Positions 57,303-64,000 of a DNA stretch of 64,000 bases are shown piece by piece. The stretch is from positions 1 through 64,000 of the forward strand of contig NZ_BMDG01000001.1 in the NCBI RefSeq assembly GCF_014635665.1. Direction: 5' to 3'. The translations under genes and the position numbers were made by a program. The first letter of the stretch is position 1. Every line of letters starts with the position of its first letter. The stretch is from Isoptericola cucumis (GTDB lineage Bacteria > Actinomycetota > Actinomycetes > Actinomycetales > Cellulomonadaceae). The notes below the pieces were generated by a model. It was not told where the DNA came from. It saw only the letters and a list, made by a program, of their open reading frames with translations, and ran no database searches.

Positions 57303-58513
57303 GACGCCAGCCCGGTCGTCAGGCCGAGGTCGCGGGCGATGATCATGAGCTGCACCTCCGTGGTGCCCTCGCCGACCTCGAGGATCTTGGAGTCGCGGTA
57401 GTGCCGCGCCACCGGGTTGGCGTTGAGGAACCCGTACCCGCCGAAGATCTGGGAGGCGTCGCGCGCGTTCGCCATCGCCGCCTCCCCGCCGACGAGCTTG
57501 GCCACCGACGCCTCCGCCTTGAACGGCAGGCCGCGGGTCTGCTTGAGGGCCGCGTCCAGCCAGCACAGCCGCGCCGAGTGCACGCGCGCCTGCATCCGCG
57601 CCAGCATGAAGGCGATGTGCTGGTTCGACCCGATCGCGTGGCCGAAGACCTCCCGCTCCTTCGCGTACCGCAGCGCCTCCTCCAGGCAGCCCTGCGCCGC
57701 CCCCGTGGCGAGCGCGGCGAACGCGATGCGGCCCTCGTCCAGGGCGCGCAGGAAGTTGGCGTACCCCCGGCCGCGCTCGCCGAGCAGGTTCGACGCCGGC
57801 ACGCGCACGCCGTCGAGCGTCAGCGGGTGCGTGTCCGAGGTGTGCCACCCGACCTTGTCGTAGCTGGGCTCGACCGTGAACCCCGGCGTGCCCGACGGGA
57901 CGAGGAACGACGACAGCTCCTTGCGGGTGACGCCGCCTGCGTCCGTGCGCTCGCCCGTCACGGCGGTGACGGTCACGACGCTGGTGATGGGGGTGCCCGA
58001 GTTGGTGATGAACTGCTTGGACCCGTCGATCACCCACTCGCCCGCGCCGTCGGGGCCCGCGCCCGGCTCCAGCCGCGCCGTCGTGCGCGTCGCCCCGGCG
58101 TCCGACCCGGCGTCCGCCTCCGTCAGGCCGAAGGCCGCCAGCGCCCGCCCCGCCAGGAGGTCGGGCAGCCAGCGCCGCTTCTGCTCCTCGGTGCCGTGCC
58201 GGAAGATCGGCATGATGCCGAGGCCGACGCCGGCCTCGAGGGTCACCGCGATCGACTGGTCCACGCGGGCCAGCGCCTCCACCGCCAGGCACAGCGACAC
58301 GTAGTCCTTGCCCTGGCCGCCGACGTCGGTCGGGAACGGCAGGCCGAAGAGGCCCAGCTCGCCCATCTGGGCGATGATCTCCAGCGGCAGCCGCCGCTCG
58401 GTGTCGTACCGGTACGCGGCGGGCGCGACCACCTGGTCCGCGAACTCGCGCACCACGGCGCTGAGCTTGCGCTGCTCGTCGGTGAGCACGGTCGACTGGG
58501 TCTCGCTGATCAT
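57299..58513 (-). CDS. Acyl-CoA dehydrogenase (probable isovaleryl-CoA dehydrogenase)
   Basis: A 404-residue FAD enzyme introducing the alpha-beta double bond. Motifs: AFGLTEADAGSDAGATRTTA (FAD/substrate), QFITNSGTPITSVVTVTAV, DKVGWHTSDTHPLTLDGVRV, QIFGGYGFLNANPVARHYRD and ILEVGEGTTEVQLMIIAR. The Glu in GEGTTE occupies the usual catalytic base region near the C-terminus. In this operon the substrate is inferred to be isovaleryl-CoA or another branched acyl-CoA, upstream of methylcrotonyl-CoA carboxylase. ATG start overlapping the carboxylase alpha gene. Confidence 0.92.
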   Translation of the reverse strand: MISETQSTVLTDEQRKLSAVVREFADQVVAPAAYRYDTERRLPLEIIAQMGELGLFGLPFPTDVGGQGKDYVSLCLAVEALARVDQSIAVTLEAGVGLGIMPIFRHGTEEQKRRWLPDLLAGRALAAFGLTEADAGSDAGATRTTARLEPGAGPDGAGEWVIDGSKQFITNSGTPITSVVTVTAVTGERTDAGGVTRKELSSFLVPSGTPGFTVEPSYDKVGWHTSDTHPLTLDGVRVPASNLLGERGRGYANFLRALDEGRIAFAALATGAAQGCLEEALRYAKEREVFGHAIGSNQHIAFMLARMQARVHSARLCWLDAALKQTRGLPFKAEASVAKLVGGEAAMANARDASQIFGGYGFLNANPVARHYRDSKILEVGEGTTEVQLMIIARDLGLTTGLAS

Positions 58514-60774
58514 GACGCTCCTCGGGTGGCGGGGTCGGCCTGGGGATGCCCGTCCGTCGCGGCGGGGTCTGCCGCACCGGGCGTGGGGGTGCCGTCCGGC
58601 GGGGTCGCCGGCAGGTTCTGGGGGGTCTCGGCGGTGACGGCGGGCCGCTCCACGACGGCGGCCACCTGGTCGAGCCGCACCTGGTCGCCCGGCCGCACGC
58701 GGGGGCGGGCGATCCCGTCTGCGGGCGCCACCAGCGCGTGCTCCATCTTCATCGCCTCGACGACGACGAGCGTGCGGCCCGCGGCGACGTGCTCGCCGTC
58801 GGAGACCGGCACCGCCGTCACCGTGCCGGGCATGTCGACGCGGACCGTCACGCTCGCGGCGCCGCCGGCCGTAGGGGCGGCCTCGCGGGCCTCCCGCGAG
58901 CGCGCCGCCAGGGCCGTGCGGTCGAGCACGGTGAACCCGGCCGCCCGCCCCGCGACGTGCACCCACACCGCACCCGGGGCAGCGGACGCGCCCACCACCC
59001 CGGCGGTGGTGGCGCCGACGGTGAGGAGCCGGCGGCCCGGGCCGCCGGAAGCCGGACGCAGGGAGGCGCGGACCGGCTCGTCGCCACCCGCGGTGACGAC
59101 GGCGTCGTCGCGCGTCCCGGCCACGGTCACGGCGTGCTCCGCGCCGGCCGCGTCGACGAGCGTCACCGCGCGCGGCGCGCGGGGGGCGTTGAGCCGCCAC
59201 CCGTCGGGCGCCCACGGGCCGCGGACCTCGCCGGCGGCGTCGGTATCGGTGTCGGTGTCGGTGTCGGCATCGGTGTCGAGGGTCAGCAGCGCTGCGGCGA
59301 CGAGCGCCCACGAGCTGTCAGCACCACGGGCCACCGAACCGTCGCCTGGCTCTGACAGCTCGGCGAGGAAGCGGTCGACGAGGCCCGTGTCGAGACGGCC
59401 GGCGCGGACGTCGCCGTCGGCCAGCAGGTCGCGCAGGAACCCGGTGTTGGTCTCGACGCCCAGCACGACGAGGTCGGCGAGCAGGCCGTCGAGCCGGGCC
59501 AGCGCCTCCTCCCGGTCCGCGCCGTGCGCCACCGCCTTGGCGAGCATCGGGTCGTAGTCGCCCGTCACGACGCTCCCCGCGTCGATCCCGCTGTCCAGCC
59601 GCAGGGGCACCGCCCCCGGTCCGGCCGCGGCACCCGCGTCGTCGTAGACCAGGACGCGGCCCGCGGCCGGCAGGAACCCGCGCGCCGGCGACTCCGCGTA
59701 CACCCGCGCCTCGACCGCGTGCCCGGTGATCCGCACGTCGTCCTGCGCGAACGCGAGCGGCTCGCCCGCCGCGACCCGCAGCTGCTGGGCGACCAGGTCG
59801 ACGCCCGTCACGAGCTCGGTCACGGGGTGCTCCACCTGCAGGCGGGTGTTCATCTCGATGAACGCGAACGCCGCCGGGTCGTCGGCAGGCACGAGCATCT
59901 CCACGGTGCCGGCGCCCACGTACCCGACCGACCGGGCGACCTCGCAGGCCGCCTCGCCCATCCGCGCCCGGGTGGCCTCGTCCACGACCGGCGACGGCGC
60001 CTCCTCCACCACCTTCTGGTGGCGGCGCTGCAACGTGCACTCGCGCTCGCCCAGGTGCAGCACCGTGCCGTGGGTGTCCGCCAGCACCTGCACCTCGACG
60101 TGCCGGGGCCGGTCCACGAGGCGCTCCAGCAGCAGCCCGTCGTCGCCGAACGACGACGCCGCGACCCGCCGCGCGGAGGCCAGCGCGTCCGGCAGCTCGG
60201 CGGCGGAGCGCACCACGACCATCCCCTTGCCGCCGCCGCCCGCGACGGGCTTGACCAGCAGCGGGAAGCCGACGTCGGCGGCCGCGGCCACCAGGTCCGC
60301 GTCCGAGAGCCCGTCGTCGAGCGTGCCCGGCAGCACCGGCACGCCGCGTGTGGCGACGAGCCGCTTCGCGGCGACCTTGTCCGCCATCGTCGTCATCGCC
60401 TCGACGGACGGGCCGACGAACACGATCCCGGCCCGCTCGCAGGCCCGGGCCAGCGCGGGGTTCTCCGCGAGGAAGCCGTAGCCGGGGTGCACCGCCTCGG
60501 CCCCGGTGGCGACGGCGGCCGCGACGACCGCCTCGACGTCGAGGTAGCTCGCCGCCGCGGCCGCGGGACCGATCCGCACGGCGACGTCGGCCTCGCGCAC
60601 GTGCCGGGCCCCCGCGTCGGCGTCCGAGTACACCGCCACGGAGCGGATGCCGAGCCCGCGCAGCGTGCCGATGACGCGGCAGGCGATCTCGCCGCGGTTG
60701 GCGACGAGCACGGTGCCGAACGGCCGCGCGGAACCCGCGGACCGCGAGGTCGCGGACGGAGAGGTCACGCTCAT
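58510..60774 (-). CDS. accA: Acyl-CoA carboxylase alpha subunit (biotin carboxylase + BCCP; methylcrotonyl-CoA carboxylase type)
   Basis: A 754-residue subunit with biotin carboxylase, linker and biotin carrier domains. Motifs: LVANRGEIACRVIGTLRGLG, HPGYGFLAENP, ATP-grasp loop VKPVAGGGGKGMVVV, ERECTLQRRHQKVVEE, FIEMNTRLQVEHPVTE, and the biotin site VVEAMKMEHALVAP (K676). Between the two catalytic regions, residues 472-488 are a 17-residue insert encoded by a 50-bp palindrome, followed by a D/T repeat (DTDADTDTDTDTDA). ATG 60774 is preferred because GAGGG is 8 bp upstream; ATG 60780 is the alternative. Pairs with the beta subunit next to it. Confidence 0.93.
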   Translation of the reverse strand: MSVTSPSATSRSAGSARPFGTVLVANRGEIACRVIGTLRGLGIRSVAVYSDADAGARHVREADVAVRIGPAAAAASYLDVEAVVAAAVATGAEAVHPGYGFLAENPALARACERAGIVFVGPSVEAMTTMADKVAAKRLVATRGVPVLPGTLDDGLSDADLVAAAADVGFPLLVKPVAGGGGKGMVVVRSAAELPDALASARRVAASSFGDDGLLLERLVDRPRHVEVQVLADTHGTVLHLGERECTLQRRHQKVVEEAPSPVVDEATRARMGEAACEVARSVGYVGAGTVEMLVPADDPAAFAFIEMNTRLQVEHPVTELVTGVDLVAQQLRVAAGEPLAFAQDDVRITGHAVEARVYAESPARGFLPAAGRVLVYDDAGAAAGPGAVPLRLDSGIDAGSVVTGDYDPMLAKAVAHGADREEALARLDGLLADLVVLGVETNTGFLRDLLADGDVRAGRLDTGLVDRFLAELSEPGDGSVARGADSSWALVAAALLTLDTDADTDTDTDTDAAGEVRGPWAPDGWRLNAPRAPRAVTLVDAAGAEHAVTVAGTRDDAVVTAGGDEPVRASLRPASGGPGRRLLTVGATTAGVVGASAAPGAVWVHVAGRAAGFTVLDRTALAARSREAREAAPTAGGAASVTVRVDMPGTVTAVPVSDGEHVAAGRTLVVVEAMKMEHALVAPADGIARPRVRPGDQVRLDQVAAVVERPAVTAETPQNLPATPPDGTPTPGAADPAATDGHPQADPATRGAS
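59239..59280. repeat. Hexameric GTCGGT-type repeat in the biotin carboxylase linker
   Basis: Seven near-perfect hexamers GTCGGT / ATCGGT / GTCGGC run over 42 bp. On the coding (minus) strand they give an alternating Asp-Thr tract after residue 495 or so. The tract lies just beyond the palindromic element in the same linker, so this region tolerates insertions. Confidence 0.75.
59312..59361. repeat. 50-bp palindromic coding element, copy A
   Basis: Begins GAGCTGTCAG and ends CTGACAGCTC (perfect 10-bp outer arms), with CACCA / TGGCT continuing the inverted repeat imperfectly. On the minus strand it encodes ELSEPGDGSVARGADSS in the carboxylase linker. Two more copies of the same length, outer arms and reading frame occur at 63456-63505 and 63516-63565 in the E2 gene. 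Confidence 0.85.
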
Positions 60775-60785
60775 GGACATCGCCC

Positions 60786-62420
60786 TCACATCCGGAAGAG
60801 CCCGAAGCCGGGCGTCGTAGGTACCGCCGAGACGGCCGGGCCGCCCAGGGGCGTGCGCCCGCACACCGCGAGCGCCATGCCGAGCACCCGGCGGGTGTCG
60901 AGCGGGTCGACGATGCCGTCGTCCCAGAGCCGGGCGGTGGCGTGGTACGGGTCGCCGGCGGCCTCGTAGGAGTCCCGGATGGAGGCCCGGAACGCGGCCT
61001 CCTCCTCGCCGTCCCACTCCTCGCCGCGCCGTGCGAGCTGGTCGCGCTTGACCGTGGCCAGCACCGACGACGCCTGCGCCCCGCCCATCACGGAGATCCG
61101 CGAGCCCGGCCACGACCAGAGGAACCGCGGGCCGTACGCCCGCCCGCACATCGCGTAGTTGCCGGCCCCGAACGACCCGCCCACGATGACGGTCAGCTTG
61201 GGCACCCGCGTGGTCGCGACGGCGGTGACCATCTTGGCGCCGTCCTTCGCGATGCCGCCCGCCTCGGCGTCCGAGCCCACCATGAACCCGGAGATGTTCT
61301 GCAGGAACAGCAGGGGGATCCCGCGCTGGTCGGCCAGCTCGACGAAGTGCGCCCCCTTGAGGGCCGACTCGCGGAACAGCACGCCCGCGTTGGCCAGGAT
61401 GCCGACGGGGTGGCCGTGGATGCGCGCGAACCCGGTGACGAGCGTCGTGCCGTACTCGGCCTTGAACTCGTGCAGCTCGCTGCCGTCGACCAGGCGCGAG
61501 ATCACCTCACGCGGGTCGTACGGCTGCTGCACGTCCACCGGCACGGCGGCGTACAGGCCGGCGGGGTCGACGGCGGGCTCGCGCGCCGGCGCGACGTCCC
61601 ACGCGGGCTCCGGGTCGGGCGGCAGCGTGGCGACGATGTCGCGCACGATGTCGAGCGCGTGCTCGTCGTCGTCGGCCAGGTGGTCGACGACGCCCGAGCG
61701 GCGGGCGTGCAGCTCGCCCCCGCCCAGCTCCTCGGCCGTGACCTCCTCGCCGATGGCGGCCTTCACCAGCGGCGGGCCGCCGAGGAAGATCGTGCCCTGG
61801 CCGGCCACGATGACGGTCTCGTCGCTCATCGCCGGCACGTACGCCCCGCCGGCGGTGCACGACCCCAGCACCGCGGAGATCTGCGGGATGCGCTCCGCCG
61901 ACAGCCGCGCCTGGTGGTAGAAGATCCGCCCGAAGTGGTCGCGGTCGGGGAACACCTCGTCCTGGCGCGGCAGGAACGCGCCACCCGAGTCCACGAGGTA
62001 GACGCACGGCAGCCGGTTCTCCAGCGCGATCTCCTGCGCCCGCAGGTGCTTCTTCACGGTGAGCGGGTGGTAGGTGCCGCCCTTGACCGTGGGGTCGTTG
62101 CACACGACCATCACCTGCCGGCCGCGCACCACCCCGACGCCGGCGATCACCCCGGCGCCGGGCCACGCCCCGTCGTCCAGCCCGTGCGCCGCCAGCGGCG
62201 CGACCTCGAGGAACGGGCTGCCGGCGTCCAGCAGCCGCGCGACGCGGTCGCGGGGCAGCAGCTTGCCGCGCGACGTGTGCTGGTCGCGGGCCCGCTGCGT
62301 GCCGCCGGCGGCGGCCGTGGCGGTGCGCTCACGGAGCCGGTCCGCCAGCCCGCGCTGGGCCGCGTCGTTGGCGCGGGCGGCGTCCGCCCGTAGGTCGACG
62401 GCGCTGGTCAGGACGCTCAC
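60786..62420 (-). CDS. accD: Acyl-CoA carboxylase beta subunit (methylcrotonyl-CoA carboxylase carboxyltransferase)
   Basis: A 544-residue carboxyltransferase. It has two crotonase-like halves: N-terminal with [40 protein letters not shown] and [19 protein letters not shown]-terminal with [40 protein letters not shown] and [20 protein letters not shown]. The [10 protein letters not shown] and FMVG-x-x-x-E patterns match methylcrotonyl-CoA rather than propionyl-CoA carboxylases, agreeing with the leucine operon. GTG start 62420 behind GGAGGGGG, overlapping the E2 stop (GTGA). Transfers CO2 from biotin to 3-methylcrotonyl-CoA. Confidence 0.93.
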   Translation of the reverse strand: MSVLTSAVDLRADAARANDAAQRGLADRLRERTATAAAGGTQRARDQHTSRGKLLPRDRVARLLDAGSPFLEVAPLAAHGLDDGAWPGAGVIAGVGVVRGRQVMVVCNDPTVKGGTYHPLTVKKHLRAQEIALENRLPCVYLVDSGGAFLPRQDEVFPDRDHFGRIFYHQARLSAERIPQISAVLGSCTAGGAYVPAMSDETVIVAGQGTIFLGGPPLVKAAIGEEVTAEELGGGELHARRSGVVDHLADDDEHALDIVRDIVATLPPDPEPAWDVAPAREPAVDPAGLYAAVPVDVQQPYDPREVISRLVDGSELHEFKAEYGTTLVTGFARIHGHPVGILANAGVLFRESALKGAHFVELADQRGIPLLFLQNISGFMVGSDAEAGGIAKDGAKMVTAVATTRVPKLTVIVGGSFGAGNYAMCGRAYGPRFLWSWPGSRISVMGGAQASSVLATVKRDQLARRGEEWDGEEEAAFRASIRDSYEAAGDPYHATARLWDDGIVDPLDTRRVLGMALAVCGRTPLGGPAVSAVPTTPGFGLFRM

Positions 62421-63808
62421 GCGGCACCCCCTCCGTCGCCGGTCGGGCCGGCCGGGCCCGCGGCCAGCAGCGCGAGGCCCGGGTCGGCGAGCAGCGCACC
62501 CAGGTCCGCGAGGAACCGCGCCCCCTGCTCGCCGTCGACCACCCGGTGGTCGAACGTGAGGCTGAGCGTCATGACCTGGCGCAGCGCCACCTGGCCGTCG
62601 TGCTCCCACGGCCGCCGCGCCACCTGCCCGACGCCGAGGATCGCCGACTCCCCCGGGTTGAGGATCGGCGTGCCGGCGTCCACGCCGAAGACGCCCACGT
62701 TGGTGATCGTCATCGTGCCGCCGGTGAGCCGCTCGGGCGTGGTGCGCCCCGCGCGGGCGGTCTCGGTCAGCTCGGTCAGCGCCCCCGCGAGGTCGACCAG
62801 GGAGAGCGTGTCCGCAGCCGGCACGTGCGGCACGACCAGCCCCCGGTCTGTGGCGACGGCGATGCCGAGGTTCACGTGGGCCGGCCGCACGATCTCCGCG
62901 CCGCCGTCCGGCAGGGCCACCCACCGGTCGGTGAGCGTCGGGTGCGCGGGCAGCAGCCCGAGCACCGCGCGGGCGACCAGCGCGAGCACCGTGATCCGCG
63001 TCCCGCGGGTGTCCCGGCGGGTGCGCAGCCGGGCGAGCAGCTCCGTGCTCGCCGTGACGTCGACCGTGAGGAAGACCGTGGCCTGCGGGACCGCCACGCT
63101 CGCGACCATCGCCGCCGCCGTGTGCTTGCGCACGCCGCGCACCGGGGTGCGCGTCTCGCCGGCCGGCCGGGCGCGCCCGTTCAGCCCGCCCGTAGTGCCG
63201 TGCCGAGCCTGCTCGACGTCCTCGCGGGTGATGCGCCCGTGCGGCCCGGTGCCGGGGACGGCGGCGAGGTCGAGGCCGTGCTCGCGGGCGAGCGCCCGCA
63301 CGACCGGCGTCGACCGGGGACGGTCGCCCGCCTGCGTCGTCGTCGCGACCCCGACCGCGCCGACCTCCGCGTACCGGCGCGGACGACGACGGGGCCGCCC
63401 GGCCCGCTCCGGCCGCGCGCCGTAGCCCACGAGGTTGGGCTCGGGCGACTCCTGCGAGCTGTCAGAACCAGGTGACGCCATACCCACGTGTGGCTCTGAC
63501 AACTCCGGCGCCGCAGAGTTGTCAGAACCAGGTGCGGCCATACCCTCGTGTGGCTCTGACAACTCGCCGGAGAGGTCGAAGGTAATGAGCGGCTCGCCGA
63601 CCTGCACGACCTCGCCGGGCTCGGCGTGCAGCGACCGCACCACGCCCGCCACGGGAGACGGCAGCTCCACCAGCGCCTTGGCGGTCTCGACCTCGGCGAT
63701 CACCTGGTTGAGCTCGACGGTGTCGCCGACGCCGACGCGCCACTCGACGACCTCGGACTCCGTCAGCCCCTCGCCCAGGTCCGGGAGGCGGAACTCGCGC
63801 GTCGTCAT
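62417..63808 (-). CDS. bkdC: Branched-chain 2-oxoacid dehydrogenase E2 (dihydrolipoamide acyltransferase)
   Basis: A 463-residue E2. The lipoyl domain (about 1-78) has the attachment Lys in [11 protein letters not shown] (K44). Then an Ala/Pro-poor linker holds two 17-residue inserts, residues 82-98 and 102-118, each starting ELSEPH and coming from 50-bp palindromes. The E1/E3-binding domain lies near 165-200 ([33 protein letters not shown]). The catalytic domain (about 225-463) ends with [20 protein letters not shown] (HxxxDG). It transfers acyl groups to CoA. ATG 63808 follows GGAGGTGAGG. Overlaps the E1 beta stop and the carboxylase start. Confidence 0.92.
   Translation of the reverse strand: MTTREFRLPDLGEGLTESEVVEWRVGVGDTVELNQVIAEVETAKALVELPSPVAGVVRSLHAEPGEVVQVGEPLITFDLSGELSEPHEGMAAPGSDNSAAPELSEPHVGMASPGSDSSQESPEPNLVGYGARPERAGRPRRRPRRYAEVGAVGVATTTQAGDRPRSTPVVRALAREHGLDLAAVPGTGPHGRITREDVEQARHGTTGGLNGRARPAGETRTPVRGVRKHTAAAMVASVAVPQATVFLTVDVTASTELLARLRTRRDTRGTRITVLALVARAVLGLLPAHPTLTDRWVALPDGGAEIVRPAHVNLGIAVATDRGLVVPHVPAADTLSLVDLAGALTELTETARAGRTTPERLTGGTMTITNVGVFGVDAGTPILNPGESAILGVGQVARRPWEHDGQVALRQVMTLSLTFDHRVVDGEQGARFLADLGALLADPGLALLAAGPAGPTGDGGGAA
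63456..63505. repeat. 50-bp palindromic coding element, copy B1
   Basis: Begins GAGCTGTCAGAACCA and ends TGGCTCTGACAACTC. Reverse-strand reading [17 protein letters not shown] (residues 102-118 of E2). It starts exactly 60 bp before copy B2 and differs from it at a few positions, so the pair looks like a tandem insertion or duplication separated by 10 bp. Confidence 0.85.
63516..63565. repeat. 50-bp palindromic coding element, copy B2
   Basis: Begins GAGTTGTCAGAACCA and ends TGGCTCTGACAACTC; outer 10 bp perfectly inverted (GAGTTGTCAG / CTGACAACTC). Encodes [17 protein letters not shown] (residues 82-98 of E2). Here the outer arms are the most symmetric of the three copies. Confidence 0.85.
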
Positions 63809-64000
63809 GCCCTCACCTCCGTCCGGGCAGCGCCGGCAGGCCCGGCGGCCGCGAGCGGCACCCGCCCCAGCACGCGGTCCACGCCGTCGAGGATCCGGTC
63901 GAGGTCGGGCACCTGGTGCGTCTCCAGCCGTGCCGGCGGGTAGGGCACGTCGTGGCCGGTCACGCGGACGGGCGGGGCCTCGAGGAAGTCGAAGCACCGT
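63805..64000 (-). CDS. bkdB: 2-oxoacid dehydrogenase E1 beta subunit, C-terminal fragment (cut by window edge)
   Basis: Only the last ~64 codons are inside the window; the gene continues past 64000. The fragment reads CFDFLEAPPVRVTGHDVPYP then PARLETHQVPDLDRILDGVD, the typical E1 beta C-terminal end (FD-x-L-x-A-P-x-x-R-V-T-G-x-D-x-P-x-P) of branched-chain oxoacid dehydrogenases. The stop overlaps the E2 ATG by 4 bp. It should be the second gene of the bkd operon, with E1 alpha just outside the window. Confidence 0.88.
   Translation of the reverse strand, partial: RCFDFLEAPPVRVTGHDVPYPPARLETHQVPDLDRILDGVDRVLGRVPLAAAGPAGAARTEVRA

Noticed and set aside
1-64000. tRNA, rRNA or other structured RNA genes
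   Set aside because: I scanned the gaps by eye and found no tRNA-like cloverleaf or rRNA sequence; gaps are short (under 200 bp) and filled by promoters and hairpins. A covariance-model scan (tRNAscan-SE, Rfam) would be decisive.

Overview
The window is about 73-75 % GC, almost fully coding, uses many GTG starts and 4-bp ATGA/GTGA stop-start overlaps, and carries actinobacterial gene sets (a radA-disA pair, the mycobacterial-type Sdh1 cluster, a RamB-like regulator beside a GTP-dependent PEP carboxykinase, and the Bkd/Acc/Sco leucine-degradation cluster). With a large secreted mannan-degrading enzyme and a secreted GH2 enzyme, it looks like a chromosomal segment of a saprophytic Micrococcales actinomycete in the Cellulomonas / Cellulosimicrobium / Promicromonospora range. 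That assignment is inference from gene content. I saw no rRNA, tRNA, CRISPR array, transposase or phage gene, and no gene-free stretch longer than 300 bases.

Layout. 0-3.5 kb: ECF sigma factor with a one-TM partner; a tetR-ABC ATPase-permease efflux operon. 3.6-7 kb: translationally coupled GPH-type sugar transporter, YdjC/ChbG-like deacetylase and PHP metallohydrolase. 7-14 kb: housekeeping proC, radA, disA, mutY and argA-like NAGS, with two membrane-anchored unknowns. 14.3-19.6 kb: glycerol regulon, a SorC-family regulator divergent from glpD-glpF-glpK, closed by a 31-bp-arm hairpin. 19.7-27 kb: EamA permease, TetR regulator, alpha/beta hydrolase, orphan ABC ATPase, LapA-domain protein, fatty-acid desaturase and small unknowns. 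27-31 kb: RamB-like regulator divergent from pckG, with stacked inverted repeats between them. 31-36 kb: VOC protein, GNAT, auxiliary-type trpS behind a tryptophan leader peptide (WWW), a proline-racemase-family enzyme lacking both cysteines and a coupled dehydrogenase. 36-41 kb: trmL and a four-gene Sdh1-type succinate dehydrogenase operon. 41-52 kb: AIM24 protein, secreted PA14-GH2 enzyme, VOC, ThuA-like protein and a 1983-residue secreted GH92-GH76 fusion under a perfect LacI-type palindrome. 52-53.3 kb: tetR/DUF1772 pair bracketed by two related long hairpins. 53.3-64 kb: a minus-strand operon of at least ten coupled genes for leucine / branched-chain acid oxidation (E1beta, E2, MCC beta and alpha, acyl-CoA dehydrogenase, MaoC hydratase, CitE-like lyase, SCOT A/B, thiolase).

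How the parts fit. Glycerol uptake and oxidation, gluconeogenic PEPCK, succinate dehydrogenase and complete leucine oxidation to acetyl-CoA form a central carbon block. The secreted GH92-GH76 protein combines side-chain trimming and backbone cleavage expected for yeast or fungal mannan. The least expected structures are: (i) three copies of a 50-bp palindromic element inserted in the same reading frame in two different proteins (E2 and the biotin carboxylase); (ii) the trpS leader-peptide attenuator on what looks like a leaderless mRNA; (iii) the mannosidase-mannanase fusion; (iv) two hairpin terminators 1.2 kb apart sharing about 24 bp of arm sequence.
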